A DNA stretch of 64,000 bases from Streptomyces albofaciens JCM 4342. Lineage in GTDB: Bacteria; Actinomycetota; Actinomycetes; Streptomycetales; Streptomycetaceae. The stretch spans positions 4,000,501-4,064,500 of the forward strand of contig NZ_PDCM01000001.1 of NCBI RefSeq assembly GCF_008634025.1. The letters run 5' to 3'. Below the pieces are notes generated by a model that had not been told where the DNA came from, did no database searches, and saw only the letters and a program-made list of their open reading frames with translations. The translations under genes and the position numbers were made by a program. Shown here in pieces: positions 1 to 9,165 of this stretch (its first letter is position 1; the number at the start of each line of letters is the position of its first letter).

Positions 1-205
1 GCATCCAGCCGCGGTACCACGCCGCCCCGGCCCCGCTCGGCACCCGCGCCACCGCCCGCGCGGCGTCCCCGGCGGCCAGCGCCTCGTGGTCGATCACCGC
101 GCCGCGCACGCCGAGGGCCCGCACCGCGGCGGCCTCCCGGACGAACTCCGGATCGGTGCGGCCGGGGCGCAGCGGATCGCCGGGGAAGAGGAACACGCGG
201 TCCAC
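1..205 (-). CDS. ATP-grasp-like protein, N-terminal part (cut by window edge)
   Basis: The reading frame is open from a GTG at 205 to the left edge of the window, giving the first 68 residues of a longer protein. A GAGG sits four bases before the GTG, and the start lies five bases after the stop of the DUF885 gene on the same strand, so the two are probably co-transcribed. The N-terminus (FLFPGDPLRP near residue 5 and AAWYRGWM at the edge) resembles actinobacterial ATP-grasp domain proteins as I remember them. No catalytic region is inside the window, so the family assignment is tentative. Confidence 0.5.
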   Translation of the reverse strand, partial: MDRVFLFPGDPLRPGRTDPEFVREAAAVRALGVRGAVIDHEALAAGDAARAVARVPSGAGAAWYRGWM

Positions 206-210
206 CGGCC

Positions 211-1905
211 TCAGATGCTCGACAGCTCGGCCAGCAGGTCGTCCAGACCCAGCGAGCCCTGCGACAGGGCGGCCATGTGCCACGCCTTGAGGTCGAAGTC
301 CGCGCCGTGCCGCCGCCGGGCCGCCTCCCGGCCCTGGAGCCAGGTGCGCTCGCCGAGCTTGTAGCCGATGGCCTGGCCCGGCATGCCCTGGTAGCGGATG
401 ATCTCGCTCTCGACGAAGTCCGCGGGGCGGCTGGAGTGGCGGGCGAAGAACTCCTGGGCCAGCTCGGGCGTCCACCGCTCGCCGGGGCGGAACGGCGAGT
501 CCGCCGGGATGGCCAGCTCCAGGTGCATGCCGATGTCGATGATGACGCGGACCGCGCGCATCATCTGCGCGTCCAGGTAGCCGAGCCGGCGCTCGGGGCT
601 GGTCAGGAAGCCCAGCTCGTCCATCAGCCGCTCGGCGTACAGCGCCCAGCCCTCGGCGTTGGCGCTGACCATGCCCACCGCCGTCTGGTAGCGCGAGAGG
701 TCCTCGGCCACGTGCGCCCACTGCGCCAGCTGGAGGTGGTGGCCCGGCACGCCCTCGTGGTACCAGGTCGAGACCAGGTCGTACGCCGGGAAGCGGGTCT
801 GGCCCATGGTCGGCAGCCAGGTGCGGCCGGGGCGGGAGAAGTCCAGCGAGGGGCTGGTGTAGTACGGCGCGGCGGCGCCGCCGGGCGGGGCGATCCGCGA
901 CTCCACGTGCTTGACCCGCTCCGCCAGGTCGAAGTGGGTGCCGTCCAGCGCCTCGATGGCCTGGTCCATCAGCGCCTGGAGCCACTGGCGGGTCTCCTCG
1001 ACGCCCTCCACGGCCTCGCCGTTCTCGTCCAGCCAGGACAGCGCCTCCCACGGGGTCCTCGCCCCGGGCAGCACCTTCTCCGCCTCCTGGACCATCTCGG
1101 CGTGCAGCCGGTGGAACTCCGACCAGCCGTAGGCGTACGCCTCGTCCAGGTCCAGGTCGGTGCCGTTGAAGTAGCGGGCCAGGCGGGCGTAGCGCTCGCG
1201 GCCCACCACGTCGGGCGCGCCCTCGATCGCGGGCGCGTACCGGCCGCGGAACCAGTCGCGCAGCTCGACGAGCGCGCCGGTCGCCAGCGCGGCGGCGGCG
1301 TTCAGCTCGGCGCGCAGCGCGTCGGGGCCGGGCTCGGTCAGCTCGGCGAACCAGCTGCGGTCCGTACCGATCCAGGTCTCCAACTGGCCGATGACCGTGG
1401 CGACCTGGCGCGGCCCGGCGGGCAGGTCCCGCTTCAGGCCCGCCTCCAGCGAGGCGCGGTAGCCCTCCAGTGCCGCGGGCACGGCGCGCAGCCGCTGGGC
1501 GAGCGCCGCCCAGTCGTCGTCCGTCTCGACCGGCGTGATCGTCAGGACCTCGCGCACCGAGTGCAGCGGCGAGTGGATGTTGCTGACCGTGCGCAGCCCC
1601 TCGCCCGCCTCGTGCACCGCCAGCTCGGCGGTCAGCCGCTCGCGCAGCAGGCGGGCGCAGCGGCGCTCGCCCGCGCTGTCCGCGCCCGGCCGCCGCTCGG
1701 CCTCGGCGAGCCGGTTCAGCGTCGTACGGGCGAGCTGCGCGACGGCTTCCTGGCCGGTGGGCGAGAAGTCGGGCAGCCGGCTCGAACTCTCCGGGATGCC
1801 GAGGAAGGTGCCGGTGATGGGGTCCAGCTCCACCAGGGCGTCGACATAGGCGTCGGCGACCTGGCGGGGGAGAGGGGCGCTGTCGGAAGCAGTGGTGTGG
1901 GACAT
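211..1905 (-). CDS. DUF885 family protein, probable zinc metallohydrolase
   Basis: This 564-residue protein carries HEGVPGHHLQ in its C-terminal half. That motif is the hallmark of DUF885 proteins, which look like zinc metallopeptidases (HExxPGHH-type metal ligands) but whose substrates are mostly unknown. The length is normal for the family and there is no signal peptide, so it should be cytoplasmic. The frame opens three codons earlier at 1914; I chose the ATG at 1905 because MSHTT fits family starts. It is transcribed away from the LysR gene at 2119 and is followed closely by the ATP-grasp-like gene. Confidence 0.85.
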   Translation of the reverse strand: MSHTTASDSAPLPRQVADAYVDALVELDPITGTFLGIPESSSRLPDFSPTGQEAVAQLARTTLNRLAEAERRPGADSAGERRCARLLRERLTAELAVHEAGEGLRTVSNIHSPLHSVREVLTITPVETDDDWAALAQRLRAVPAALEGYRASLEAGLKRDLPAGPRQVATVIGQLETWIGTDRSWFAELTEPGPDALRAELNAAAALATGALVELRDWFRGRYAPAIEGAPDVVGRERYARLARYFNGTDLDLDEAYAYGWSEFHRLHAEMVQEAEKVLPGARTPWEALSWLDENGEAVEGVEETRQWLQALMDQAIEALDGTHFDLAERVKHVESRIAPPGGAAAPYYTSPSLDFSRPGRTWLPTMGQTRFPAYDLVSTWYHEGVPGHHLQLAQWAHVAEDLSRYQTAVGMVSANAEGWALYAERLMDELGFLTSPERRLGYLDAQMMRAVRVIIDIGMHLELAIPADSPFRPGERWTPELAQEFFARHSSRPADFVESEIIRYQGMPGQAIGYKLGERTWLQGREAARRRHGADFDLKAWHMAALSQGSLGLDDLLAELSSI

Positions 1906-2063
1906 GCGCCCCATCCTCGTACGGAAGCCCCCGGTACGTCATCAGCAGCGCGCCGTACACGCGCTTCCGGGGCACCCCGTCCGCGCAGGGCGAACGGGGA
2001 ACGGGCCGCACGCGCCGCACGTGCCGTACGGGCCGGTCCCGCCGCGAGCGGAAGGCCGCCTTC

Positions 2064-2098
2064 ATTGGTCCGGACCGGACTATTGCTCCGGCCGGAGC
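2064..2098 (+). promoter_or_regulatory. Two adjacent palindromes before the LysR gene
   Basis: GGTCCGGACC (2067-2076) and the perfect 14-mer GCTCCGGCCGGAGC (2085-2098) lie in a row, each preceded by ATTG, so ATTGSTCCGG repeats with an 18 bp period. The second palindrome ends 20 bp before the LysR start. They could be an autoregulatory operator or a leader hairpin; nothing distinguishes these from sequence alone. Confidence 0.35.
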
Positions 2099-2118
2099 GG
2101 ACACTCCAAGCTCACAGA

Positions 2119-3201
2119 ATGGACCTGGAATTGCGGCATTTGAAGACGATCCGGACGATAGCCGACGCGGGCAGCCTCACCAAGGCCGCCGCACAGCTGG
2201 GCCTGGCCCAGCCCGCCTTGAGCGCCCAGCTGAAACGGATCGAGCGCACCCTCGGCGGCAAGCTCTTCGAGCGCGGGCGCTTCGGGGTTCGGCCCACGGC
2301 GCTCGGCGAGTTCGTGCTGGAGCGGGCGCGGGTGGTGCTGCCCGCGATCAGCGAGCTCCAGCAGGAGGCCGTACGGTTCGGCAGCGCGGGCAGCAGGATG
2401 ACCGGCTTCCGGCTCGGCGGCACCCACGGCCCGCTGCTCGGCGGTCTGGTGGACCGGCTCGCGACCGCGCACCCGGGCGTGCCGGTGACCACCTTCACCA
2501 CCTGGTCCGAGCGGGAGATCGCCGCGTCGGTCGCCGCCGGGCGCCTGGACTTCGCGCTGATCGGCGCCTGCGGGGAGGCGCCGGCGCCCGAGCCGGAACG
2601 GCTCAGCTGGCGGGAGATCGCGGTGGACCCGGTCTTCGTCATGCTCGCCGACCGCCATCCGCTGGCCGGGCGGCGCGAGATCGGCCTGGCGGAACTGGCC
2701 ACCGAGGCCTGGGCGGACGTGCCGGGCGACGGCTGTTTCGCGGACTGCTTCACCCTGGCCTGTGCCCGCGCGGGCTTCACCCCGGCCCGGGTGTACGAGA
2801 CGGACACCGCGTCCTGCATCCACCTCGTGCAGGTCGGCCGCGCCGTGGGACTGTGCCGGGCGACCCTGCCGCCCACCCCGGGGGTGGTGACCAGACCGCT
2901 GGCCGGTACGCCGCTGACCTGGCGCCACCTGGTGGGCTGGCACCCGGCGACCCCCGCCGCGAACTCCGCCGCCGAGGTCGTCGCCCAGGCCCGCGCCGCC
3001 CACGCCGACGCCGCCGCGCGCAGCGACAGCTATACGCGATGGCTGGCCGACCACCGGACGGCGGCAGGAGCCGGACCGGTGCCGGACGGCGCCCTTCCGC
3101 GAGCGTCCGGTCACGAGGAGGCCGACCCGGGGCCACCGGAGAACACCGACTACCCAGGTCCTCCGAGTGCCATCCATAACGTTCCGCAGAAGGAGAACTG
3201 A
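2119..3201 (+). CDS. LysR family transcriptional regulator
   Basis: The first 60 residues are a typical LysR winged helix-turn-helix (LTKAAAQLGLAQPALSAQLKRI), followed by a type-2 periplasmic-binding-like effector domain from about residue 90 to 290. At 360 residues it is about 60 longer than usual; the extra residues form a Pro/Gly/Ala-rich tail without a recognisable domain. The open frame extends far upstream, but the ATG at 2119 is where LysR homology begins. The gene is divergent from the DUF885 gene and lies 76 bp before the secreted protease gene on the same strand. Target genes are unknown. Confidence 0.85.
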   Translation: MDLELRHLKTIRTIADAGSLTKAAAQLGLAQPALSAQLKRIERTLGGKLFERGRFGVRPTALGEFVLERARVVLPAISELQQEAVRFGSAGSRMTGFRLGGTHGPLLGGLVDRLATAHPGVPVTTFTTWSEREIAASVAAGRLDFALIGACGEAPAPEPERLSWREIAVDPVFVMLADRHPLAGRREIGLAELATEAWADVPGDGCFADCFTLACARAGFTPARVYETDTASCIHLVQVGRAVGLCRATLPPTPGVVTRPLAGTPLTWRHLVGWHPATPAANSAAEVVAQARAAHADAAARSDSYTRWLADHRTAAGAGPVPDGALPRASGHEEADPGPPENTDYPGPPSAIHNVPQKEN

Positions 3202-3277
3202 CATCTTCTGCGGGCCGCGGCACCGCTCCTACGGTTTCCGCACCTCCACCCCCCCCGAGACCGAGGAGACCTCCCCC

Positions 3278-4657
3278 ATGCGCCACAGACACGCCCGAGC
3301 GGCCGCGTGTGCCGTCATCGCCGTCGGTGCCCTCGTCATGACCGCGCTGCCCGGTTCCGCGGCGGCCCAGATACGGGCGGACTCGACGACGCCGCAGGCC
3401 CCCCACCGGTCGGCCGCCGAGACCCTGTCCGTCGGTGCCACCTCCGACGCCGTCTACCAGGCGATGCAGCGCGACCTCGGCCTGAACCGGGCGCAGGCCG
3501 AACGGCGGCTCGCCAACGAGGCGGAAGCCGGTGCCGTCGCCGGGCGCCTGAGGAACGCGCTGGGCGCGTCCTTCGCCGGCGCCTGGGTCAGCGGCGCCGA
3601 ATCCGGCACCCTGACCGTGGCCACCACCGACACCGCGCGCCTCGCGGCCGTCCGGGCGGCCGGTGCCCGCGCCGTCCACGCGTCCCACTCACTCGCCCGA
3701 CTCGACGCGGCCAAGGCCGAGCTGGACCGAGCGGCGCAGCACCGCAAGGCCCCCGAGGCGTCCTCCTGGGCCGTGGACGTCCGGACGAACACCGTGCGGC
3801 TGCGGGCCGCCGATCCCGCGGCGGCCCGGGCGTTCGTCGCCGCCAGCGGCGCCGACCGCTCCCTGGTCAGCGTGGGCGCCACCGCCGAACGACCGCGTCC
3901 GCTGTACGACCTCCGCGGCGGTGACGCGTACTACATGGGCGGCGGCCGCTGCTCCGTGGGCTTCCCGATCACCCGTGGCTCCCAGCAGGGCTTCGCCACC
4001 GCGGGCCACTGCGGGCGCGCCGGCACCTCCACCACCGGGTACAACCAGGTGGCCCAGGGCAGCTTCCAGGCCTCCACCTTCCCGGGCCGCGACACCGCCT
4101 GGGTCGCCACCAACAGCAACTGGACCTCGACGCCGTACGTGAAGGGCCAGGGCGGCCAGAACGTCCGGGTCGCCGGCTCCACCCAGGCGGCGGTCGGCGC
4201 CTCGATCTGCCGCTCCGGCTCCACCACCGGCTGGCACTGCGGGACCATCCAGCAGCACAACACCAGCGTCACCTACCCGCAGGGCACCGTCAGCGGTGTG
4301 ACCCGGACCTCGGTGTGCGCCGAGCCGGGCGACTCCGGCGGTTCCTTCATCTCCGGCAGCCAGGCCCAGGGCGTCACCTCCGGCGGCTCCGGCAACTGCC
4401 GCTCCGGCGGCACGACCTTCTACCAGCCCATCAACCCGCTGCTCCAGGGGTACGGCCTGACCCTCAAGACGAGCACCAGCGGCTCCGAGGAGCCCGGCCC
4501 CAGCGAGCCGGGCGAGACCACCTGGGCCGCCGGCACCGTCTACGAGGCGGGCGCCCAGGTGACGTACGACGGGATCACCTACCGCTGCCTCCAGGGCCAC
4601 CAGGCCCAGCCCGGCTGGGAGCCGGCGAACACGCCGTCCCTCTGGGAGCAGGTCTGA
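3278..4657 (+). CDS. sprC: Streptogrisin C-like secreted S1 protease with chitin-binding domain
   Basis: The 459-residue precursor has a signal peptide (1-30), an alpha-lytic-protease-type prodomain to about residue 208, and a chymotrypsin-fold S1E domain. The catalytic residues are visible as His in TAGHCG (about 243), Asp in GRDTAW (about 272) and Ser in GDSGGS (about 353). A linker leads to a CBM5/12-type chitin-binding module (about 413-459, with Trp and Tyr in TTWAAGTVYEAG and YRCLQGHQ). This order and length match streptogrisin C of Streptomyces griseus. The start is the ATG at 3278 behind GAGGAG; the longer frame upstream lacks a signal peptide. It is probably active on proteins in chitinous material. 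A strong hairpin follows the gene. Confidence 0.9.
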   Translation: MRHRHARAAACAVIAVGALVMTALPGSAAAQIRADSTTPQAPHRSAAETLSVGATSDAVYQAMQRDLGLNRAQAERRLANEAEAGAVAGRLRNALGASFAGAWVSGAESGTLTVATTDTARLAAVRAAGARAVHASHSLARLDAAKAELDRAAQHRKAPEASSWAVDVRTNTVRLRAADPAAARAFVAASGADRSLVSVGATAERPRPLYDLRGGDAYYMGGGRCSVGFPITRGSQQGFATAGHCGRAGTSTTGYNQVAQGSFQASTFPGRDTAWVATNSNWTSTPYVKGQGGQNVRVAGSTQAAVGASICRSGSTTGWHCGTIQQHNTSVTYPQGTVSGVTRTSVCAEPGDSGGSFISGSQAQGVTSGGSGNCRSGGTTFYQPINPLLQGYGLTLKTSTSGSEEPGPSEPGETTWAAGTVYEAGAQVTYDGITYRCLQGHQAQPGWEPANTPSLWEQV

Positions 4658-4739
4658 GACCCGCGGCGACAGCGGGCGGCTGACGCCACCGCAGGCCACT
4701 GAGGTACGGCACCGATCCGCACCGGTCTCCGTACCGCCC

Positions 4740-4779
4740 GGGGCCGGCTGGTACGAGCGCTCGCGTACCGGCCGGCCCC
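4740..4779. terminator. Bidirectional terminator hairpin
   Basis: A 16 bp stem (one G-U wobble) with an 8-base loop lies between the convergent protease gene and the ACT-GNAT gene. The arms are 4740-4755 and 4764-4779. There is no long T run, which is normal for streptomycete terminators. Confidence 0.75.
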
Positions 4780-4807
4780 CTCTCCGTGTCCGCGTACGGT
4801 CACCCGG

Positions 4808-6199
4808 TCAGGTCGTCCGCGGGCCCGCGTCCGGCGCGGTCCGGGCCGCCGCCGGCCGCGCGGGCACCCCGGCCGGCCGGGCGGTGATCACCAGGGTGCC
4901 CTCCTCGATCTGGTAGTCCAGCGGCAGGCCCAGCCCGCGCATGGTGGCCACCATCCCGGTGTTGGACGCCTGGGTGATCGCGTACACGCTCGTGCAGCCC
5001 GCGTCCGCGGCCATCCCCACCAGCCGGCGCAGCAGTTCCGCGCCGATGCCGCGCCGCTGCCAGGAGTCCTCCACCAGCAGCGCCACCTCGGTCTCCTCGC
5101 CGTCCCACAGCAGATGGCCGAGCGCCACCAGCCGCCCGGACGCCGTCTCGACCGCGAGCGTCCGGCCGAAGCGGGGACTGAGCAGGTGGTCCAGGTACCG
5201 CTCGGCGTCGGCGACCGGGCCCTGGTAGCGCATGGCCAGCGTCCGGGCCGAGCAGCGGCCGTGCAGGTCGCGGGCCGCCGCCAGGTCGGAGGCGTCCGCG
5301 CGGCGCACCGTGATGGGGTTGCCCTCCGGCAGCGTCAGCACGTCACGGCGCGGCGGCACCCGCTGGCCGAGCCGGGCGTCCAGCTCGACGAGCGCCCGTA
5401 CCCGTGCGAACTCGGTGGGCGTGAAGGGGAGGTGCGGGCGTTCGATGGTGACGGAGCCCCCGGACGGATCGCGGAACGTCATGGTGTGCTCTTCGAGGAT
5501 GCCCTCCTCCGGGACCCGCGCGGAGTCCCGCTGCCCGTTACGGGACCGCGCGGGCACCGAACGGATGGTGCAGCGGCCCAGCAACTGGCGTAGCGCGAGC
5601 GGTAGTTCGGCGGAGTCCAGGGCCGTACGGGTGGCCATCCCCAGCACCCGGGTGGGGGCGTCCACCAGGTCGTGCGCGTCCGCCCGCTCCAGCCAGGTGT
5701 GCGCGCCGCCCGCCGCGGCGACCGTCCGGGTCAGGTCGGCGGGGAGCAGGGCGGCGGGGGCGCGCAGCAGGAACTCGTCCACCGTCCCGTCCGACAGCGG
5801 GTGGGTCTGGAGGCTCAGGATGTCCACCCGGTGTCCGGCCAGCCCCGTGCACAGCGCGGCCAGGGTGCCCGGCTCGTCCCGTACGGTCGTGCGCATCCGC
5901 CACAGCGCCGTCTCCTGCCGCTCCTCGGGGGAGGCGGCGGGGGACTCCGGCGCTGCGGCGCCGGTATCGGTCGGCGGCGGCGCGTTCTCGTGGCGCCGTG
6001 CCCACCACGTGTGGAACGCGGCCGTGGCGATCAGCGCGACCGCCGAGCAGCACAGCAGCACCGGCCCGGACGGGCCGTGCGCGATGGTGTTGGCGACGGC
6101 GTCCGCCACCGCCACGGCGGTGAACAGGGCCGCCAGCTCGACCAGCTCCCGCCGCCAGTGGTGGCGGCGGGAGCTCTTGGCAGATGTCGCGTCAGTCAT
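4808..6199 (-). CDS. Membrane-anchored ACT-GNAT fusion protein
   Basis: The 463-residue protein starts with two hydrophobic segments (about 19-40 and 45-67). An ACT-like regulatory domain follows (EPGTLAALCTGLAGHRVDI, about residue 100 onward). The C-terminus is a GNAT acetyltransferase domain (about 295-450) with the acetyl-CoA loop QRRGIGAEL. ACT domains usually bind amino acids, so the likely reading is an acetyltransferase or acetyl-CoA sensor controlled by a small ligand at the membrane; the substrate cannot be told. I placed the start at the ATG at 6199 because upstream codons have no domain content. Its promoter should lie in 6200-6347. Confidence 0.75.
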   Translation of the reverse strand: MTDATSAKSSRRHHWRRELVELAALFTAVAVADAVANTIAHGPSGPVLLCCSAVALIATAAFHTWWARRHENAPPPTDTGAAAPESPAASPEERQETALWRMRTTVRDEPGTLAALCTGLAGHRVDILSLQTHPLSDGTVDEFLLRAPAALLPADLTRTVAAAGGAHTWLERADAHDLVDAPTRVLGMATRTALDSAELPLALRQLLGRCTIRSVPARSRNGQRDSARVPEEGILEEHTMTFRDPSGGSVTIERPHLPFTPTEFARVRALVELDARLGQRVPPRRDVLTLPEGNPITVRRADASDLAAARDLHGRCSARTLAMRYQGPVADAERYLDHLLSPRFGRTLAVETASGRLVALGHLLWDGEETEVALLVEDSWQRRGIGAELLRRLVGMAADAGCTSVYAITQASNTGMVATMRGLGLPLDYQIEEGTLVITARPAGVPARPAAARTAPDAGPRTT

Positions 6200-6347
6200 A
6201 CGGCCAGCGTCACGGACCGGTGTTGCCTGATCGCGAACGCTCTGTGACCGATGGGTAAAGGAGACAATCGAGGCACAAAGCGACGGTGGTATCTCACCCA
6301 CCGGGGCGGCACCTTCCGGCTGCCCTGGTGGAACCGGCGAAGCGCTG

Positions 6348-7964
6348 TCAGCTGCCGGGCTGCCCCACCCGTCCGGGTTGCAGCACCTTGCGGAACAGCA
6401 CCCGCCCGTCGTCCTGCCGCAGCCGTACGGTCAGCTCGCCGCTGTCGCCGTCGATGTCCACCTCGCCGAAGAACTGCGGGTTCTCGGCGGGGGAGACGTT
6501 CGCCCGCTGCGGCGCTTTGACGAAGGGCTGCGCGGGCCCGAACGTACCGTCCAGCGGCACGGCCGGGAAGCCGCCCGCGTTGAGCGGCCCCGACACGAAC
6601 TCCCAGAACGGCGCGAAGTCCCCGAACGCCGCGCGCGACGGATCGTAGTGCTGCGCCGAGGTGTAGTGCACGTCCGTGGTCAGCCACACCGTGCCGGTGA
6701 CGCGCCGGTGCTTGACGAACCGCAGCAGCTCCGCGATCTGGAGCTCCCGGCCCAGCGGCGCGCCCGGATCGCCCTGCGCCACCGCCTCGAAGTCCGTCTT
6801 GCCGTCCGCGACCACCAGCCCCAGCGGCAGGTCGGCGGCGATCACCTTCCACACCGCGCGCGACCGGGCCAGCGACCGCTTCAGCCACGCCAGCTGCTCG
6901 GTGCCGAGGATGCCCTGCCGGTCGTCGGGCTGCCGGTTGGGGGAGTTGGCGTTCCGGTACGTCCGCATGTCCAGCACGAACACGTCCAGCAGCGGACCGT
7001 GGTGGAGCACCCGGTAGACCCGGCCGCCGTGGTCCGGTCGGAGCGTACGGATGGGGAAGTACTCGCGGAACGCCCGAAGCGAGCGGGCCGCGAGCACGTC
7101 CACGTCCTTCTCCGTGTACCGGGCGTCGTCGAGGATCTGGCCGGGGTACCAGTTGTTGCGCACATCGTGGTCGTCCCACTGGATGACGGTGGGCACCTGC
7201 GCGTTGAACCGGCGGAGATTGGCGTCCAGCAAGTTGTAGCGAAAGGCGCCGCGGTACTCCGCCAGCGTCTCTGCGACCTTGGACTTCTCCTCGGTGGTCA
7301 CATTGCGCCAGATCCGGCCGTCGGGCAGTCGCACACTGGCCTCGATCGGACTGTCCGCGTAGATGTTGTCGCCGCTGCACAGGAAGAAGTCCGGGTCCCG
7401 GCGGCGCATCTCCTCGTAGATCCGGTAGCCGCCGAGCTCCGGGTTGATGCCCCAGCCCTGCCCGGCGAGATCGCCCGACCAGGTGAAGCGCACCCCGTCC
7501 CGGCGCCGGTCCGAGGCGGTGCGGAACGTGCCGGTGACCGGCTCGCCCGTACGCCGGTGGTCGTGCGGGTCGGCGAGCAGCACCCGGTAGTGGATCTGCT
7601 CACCGGACGGCAGCCCGTGCAGCGCGGTGGTGCCGGTGAAGTCCGTACCGGGACCGAGCAGCGGGCCGTGCCAGGTACGGGCGTTACGGAACGACTCGGT
7701 CGCCGCGGTCTGCACGATCATCCGCGCCGGCCGGTCGGACCGCACCCACACCAGCCCGGACGAGGACGTCACGTCCCCGGCCTGCACACCCCACGGGGCA
7801 CCCGGCCGCCCGGCCCGCGCCAGCGCGGGCGCGCCCGCCGCCCGGGACGTGGCCGCGGCTTCCGTGGCGCCGGCGACGGCGGGGAGGGCGAGCGCCGCGG
7901 TACCGGCCGCCGCCCCGTGCAGCAACGACCGCCGGCCGACGGCTCTGCCGGGTCCCTGCGCCAT
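6348..7964 (-). CDS. phoD: PhoD-type alkaline phosphatase / phosphodiesterase
   Basis: This 538-residue protein begins with a Tat signal (GRRSLLHGAAAG with twin Arg near residue 11, hydrophobic stretch, AGATEAAA). The metallophosphatase core contains SGDLAGQGWGIN, CSGDNIYADSP, WDDHDVRNNWYPG and TTDVHYTSAQ, the metal-binding motifs of PhoD enzymes, which use iron and calcium and release phosphate from phosphodiesters outside the cell. The start ATG at 7964 follows GGGAGG. PhoD genes are often PhoP-controlled, but I could not identify a clear PHO box. It is divergent from the sigma factor gene. Confidence 0.88.
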   Translation of the reverse strand: MAQGPGRAVGRRSLLHGAAAGTAALALPAVAGATEAAATSRAAGAPALARAGRPGAPWGVQAGDVTSSSGLVWVRSDRPARMIVQTAATESFRNARTWHGPLLGPGTDFTGTTALHGLPSGEQIHYRVLLADPHDHRRTGEPVTGTFRTASDRRRDGVRFTWSGDLAGQGWGINPELGGYRIYEEMRRRDPDFFLCSGDNIYADSPIEASVRLPDGRIWRNVTTEEKSKVAETLAEYRGAFRYNLLDANLRRFNAQVPTVIQWDDHDVRNNWYPGQILDDARYTEKDVDVLAARSLRAFREYFPIRTLRPDHGGRVYRVLHHGPLLDVFVLDMRTYRNANSPNRQPDDRQGILGTEQLAWLKRSLARSRAVWKVIAADLPLGLVVADGKTDFEAVAQGDPGAPLGRELQIAELLRFVKHRRVTGTVWLTTDVHYTSAQHYDPSRAAFGDFAPFWEFVSGPLNAGGFPAVPLDGTFGPAQPFVKAPQRANVSPAENPQFFGEVDIDGDSGELTVRLRQDDGRVLFRKVLQPGRVGQPGS

Positions 7965-8266
7965 GTGAAACCTCCCGTGATGCGACCGATCTTGGTGACC
8001 TCCCGTTCGTATCGGGGGCCGGTGCCGGGCGGCCGAACGGGGGGTGAACTTCAGGGGGGCGGGACGGGCGGGGCCCGCACGCCCCGCCGCGCGCCGAAGC
8101 CGGGCAGGTCCGGGGCGGCCACCTCCCGGGAGGCGGCGATCCGGTGACCGTACGGGGCCGTACCGGATCGTACGCCGCGCGCTCTGTGCCGCACACCACG
8201 TCCGCAAGCGTCTCTTTCCGATCGTTCCCGCTGGACAACGACCGGACGGCCCGCTGGGATGAACGC
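7965..8266. other. Intergenic region between phoD and sigJ
   Basis: This 302 bp stretch separates two divergent genes and must hold both promoters. It contains short GTACGG/CCGTAC repeats around 8148-8175 but no open frame I can defend. I looked for an ECF41-type promoter (TGTCACA ... CGTC) and did not find one. Confidence 0.4.
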
Positions 8267-9154
8267 GTGCAGACCGACTCCGCAACCGACGTCTTCCAGG
8301 AACACCGCCCGGTCCTGATGGGCGTGGCGTACCGCATGCTCGGCCGGGTGGCCGACGCCGAGGACGTGGTCCAGGAGGCGTGGCTGCGCTGGTCGTCCGC
8401 CGACCGGGAGCAGGTCCGCGAACCGCGCGCCTACCTGGTGCGCGTGACGACCCGGCTGGCCATCGACCGCCTGCGGCAGGTCCAGGCGCGCCGCGAGGCG
8501 TACGTGGGCCCCTGGCTCCCCGAGCCGCTGGCCACCGACTTCGTGACGGCCGCTCCCGACTCCGCCGACCGCGCCGTCCTCGCCGAGTCCGTCACCCTCG
8601 CCGTCCTGGTGGTCCTGGAATCGCTCTCGCCCCTGGAGCGCGCGGTGTTCGTACTGCGCGAGGCGTTCGGCTATCCGTACGCGGAGATCGCCACGGTACT
8701 GGAGCGCGGCGAGGCGGCCGTGCGCCAGCTCGCGGGCCGCGCCCGGCGCCACGTCGAGGAGCGCCGGCCGCGCTTCGAGGTCGACCCGGCCCAGCAGCGC
8801 GATCTGACCGAGCGCTTCCTCGCGGCGGCGGCGGGCGACGACCTGGCCGGGCTGCTGCGGCTGCTGGCCGAGGACGTACGGCTGGTCGGCGACAGCGGCG
8901 GCAAGGCCAAGGCGCCGCTGCGGGTCATCGAGACCGCCGACAAGGTCGGCCGCTTCCTGCTCGGCGTGGCCAGGGGCGGGATTCCGGCGGCCGAGTTCGT
9001 CTTCGCGGAGCTCAACGGCGGCGTCGCGCTGCTCGTGCTCTCCGCGGGCAAGCCCGACTCGGTCTTCCAGATCGACGTCGTGGACGGCCGGATCCAGACC
9101 GTTTACATCATTCGCAATCCGGACAAGCTGGGGGCGCTGGGCGCCGCGGGGTGA
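8267..9154 (+). CDS. sigJ: ECF41-type sigma factor (SigJ-like) with SnoaL-like C-terminal domain
   Basis: The 295-residue protein has sigma region 2 (AYRMLGRVADAEDVVQEAWL), the linker motif WLPEPL, sigma region 4 (LSPLERAVFVLREAFGYPY), and then a SnoaL-like extension with DSGGKAKA and the terminal NPDKL. WLPEP and NPDKL are the signatures of the ECF41 group, whose C-terminal extension both activates and restrains the factor instead of a separate anti-sigma protein. The GTG at 8267 fits the family N-terminus (QTDSATDVFQEHRPVL); the frame is open to 8144. ECF41 genes usually neighbour a carboxymuconolactone-decarboxylase-like gene; none is present here. Confidence 0.88.
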   Translation: MQTDSATDVFQEHRPVLMGVAYRMLGRVADAEDVVQEAWLRWSSADREQVREPRAYLVRVTTRLAIDRLRQVQARREAYVGPWLPEPLATDFVTAAPDSADRAVLAESVTLAVLVVLESLSPLERAVFVLREAFGYPYAEIATVLERGEAAVRQLAGRARRHVEERRPRFEVDPAQQRDLTERFLAAAAGDDLAGLLRLLAEDVRLVGDSGGKAKAPLRVIETADKVGRFLLGVARGGIPAAEFVFAELNGGVALLVLSAGKPDSVFQIDVVDGRIQTVYIIRNPDKLGALGAAG

Positions 9155-9165
9155 GGGGCTGAGGA

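Noticed and set aside
277..2118. In-frame upstream extension of the LysR gene
   Set aside because: It is antisense to the DUF885 gene, and LysR homology starts exactly at ATG 2119.
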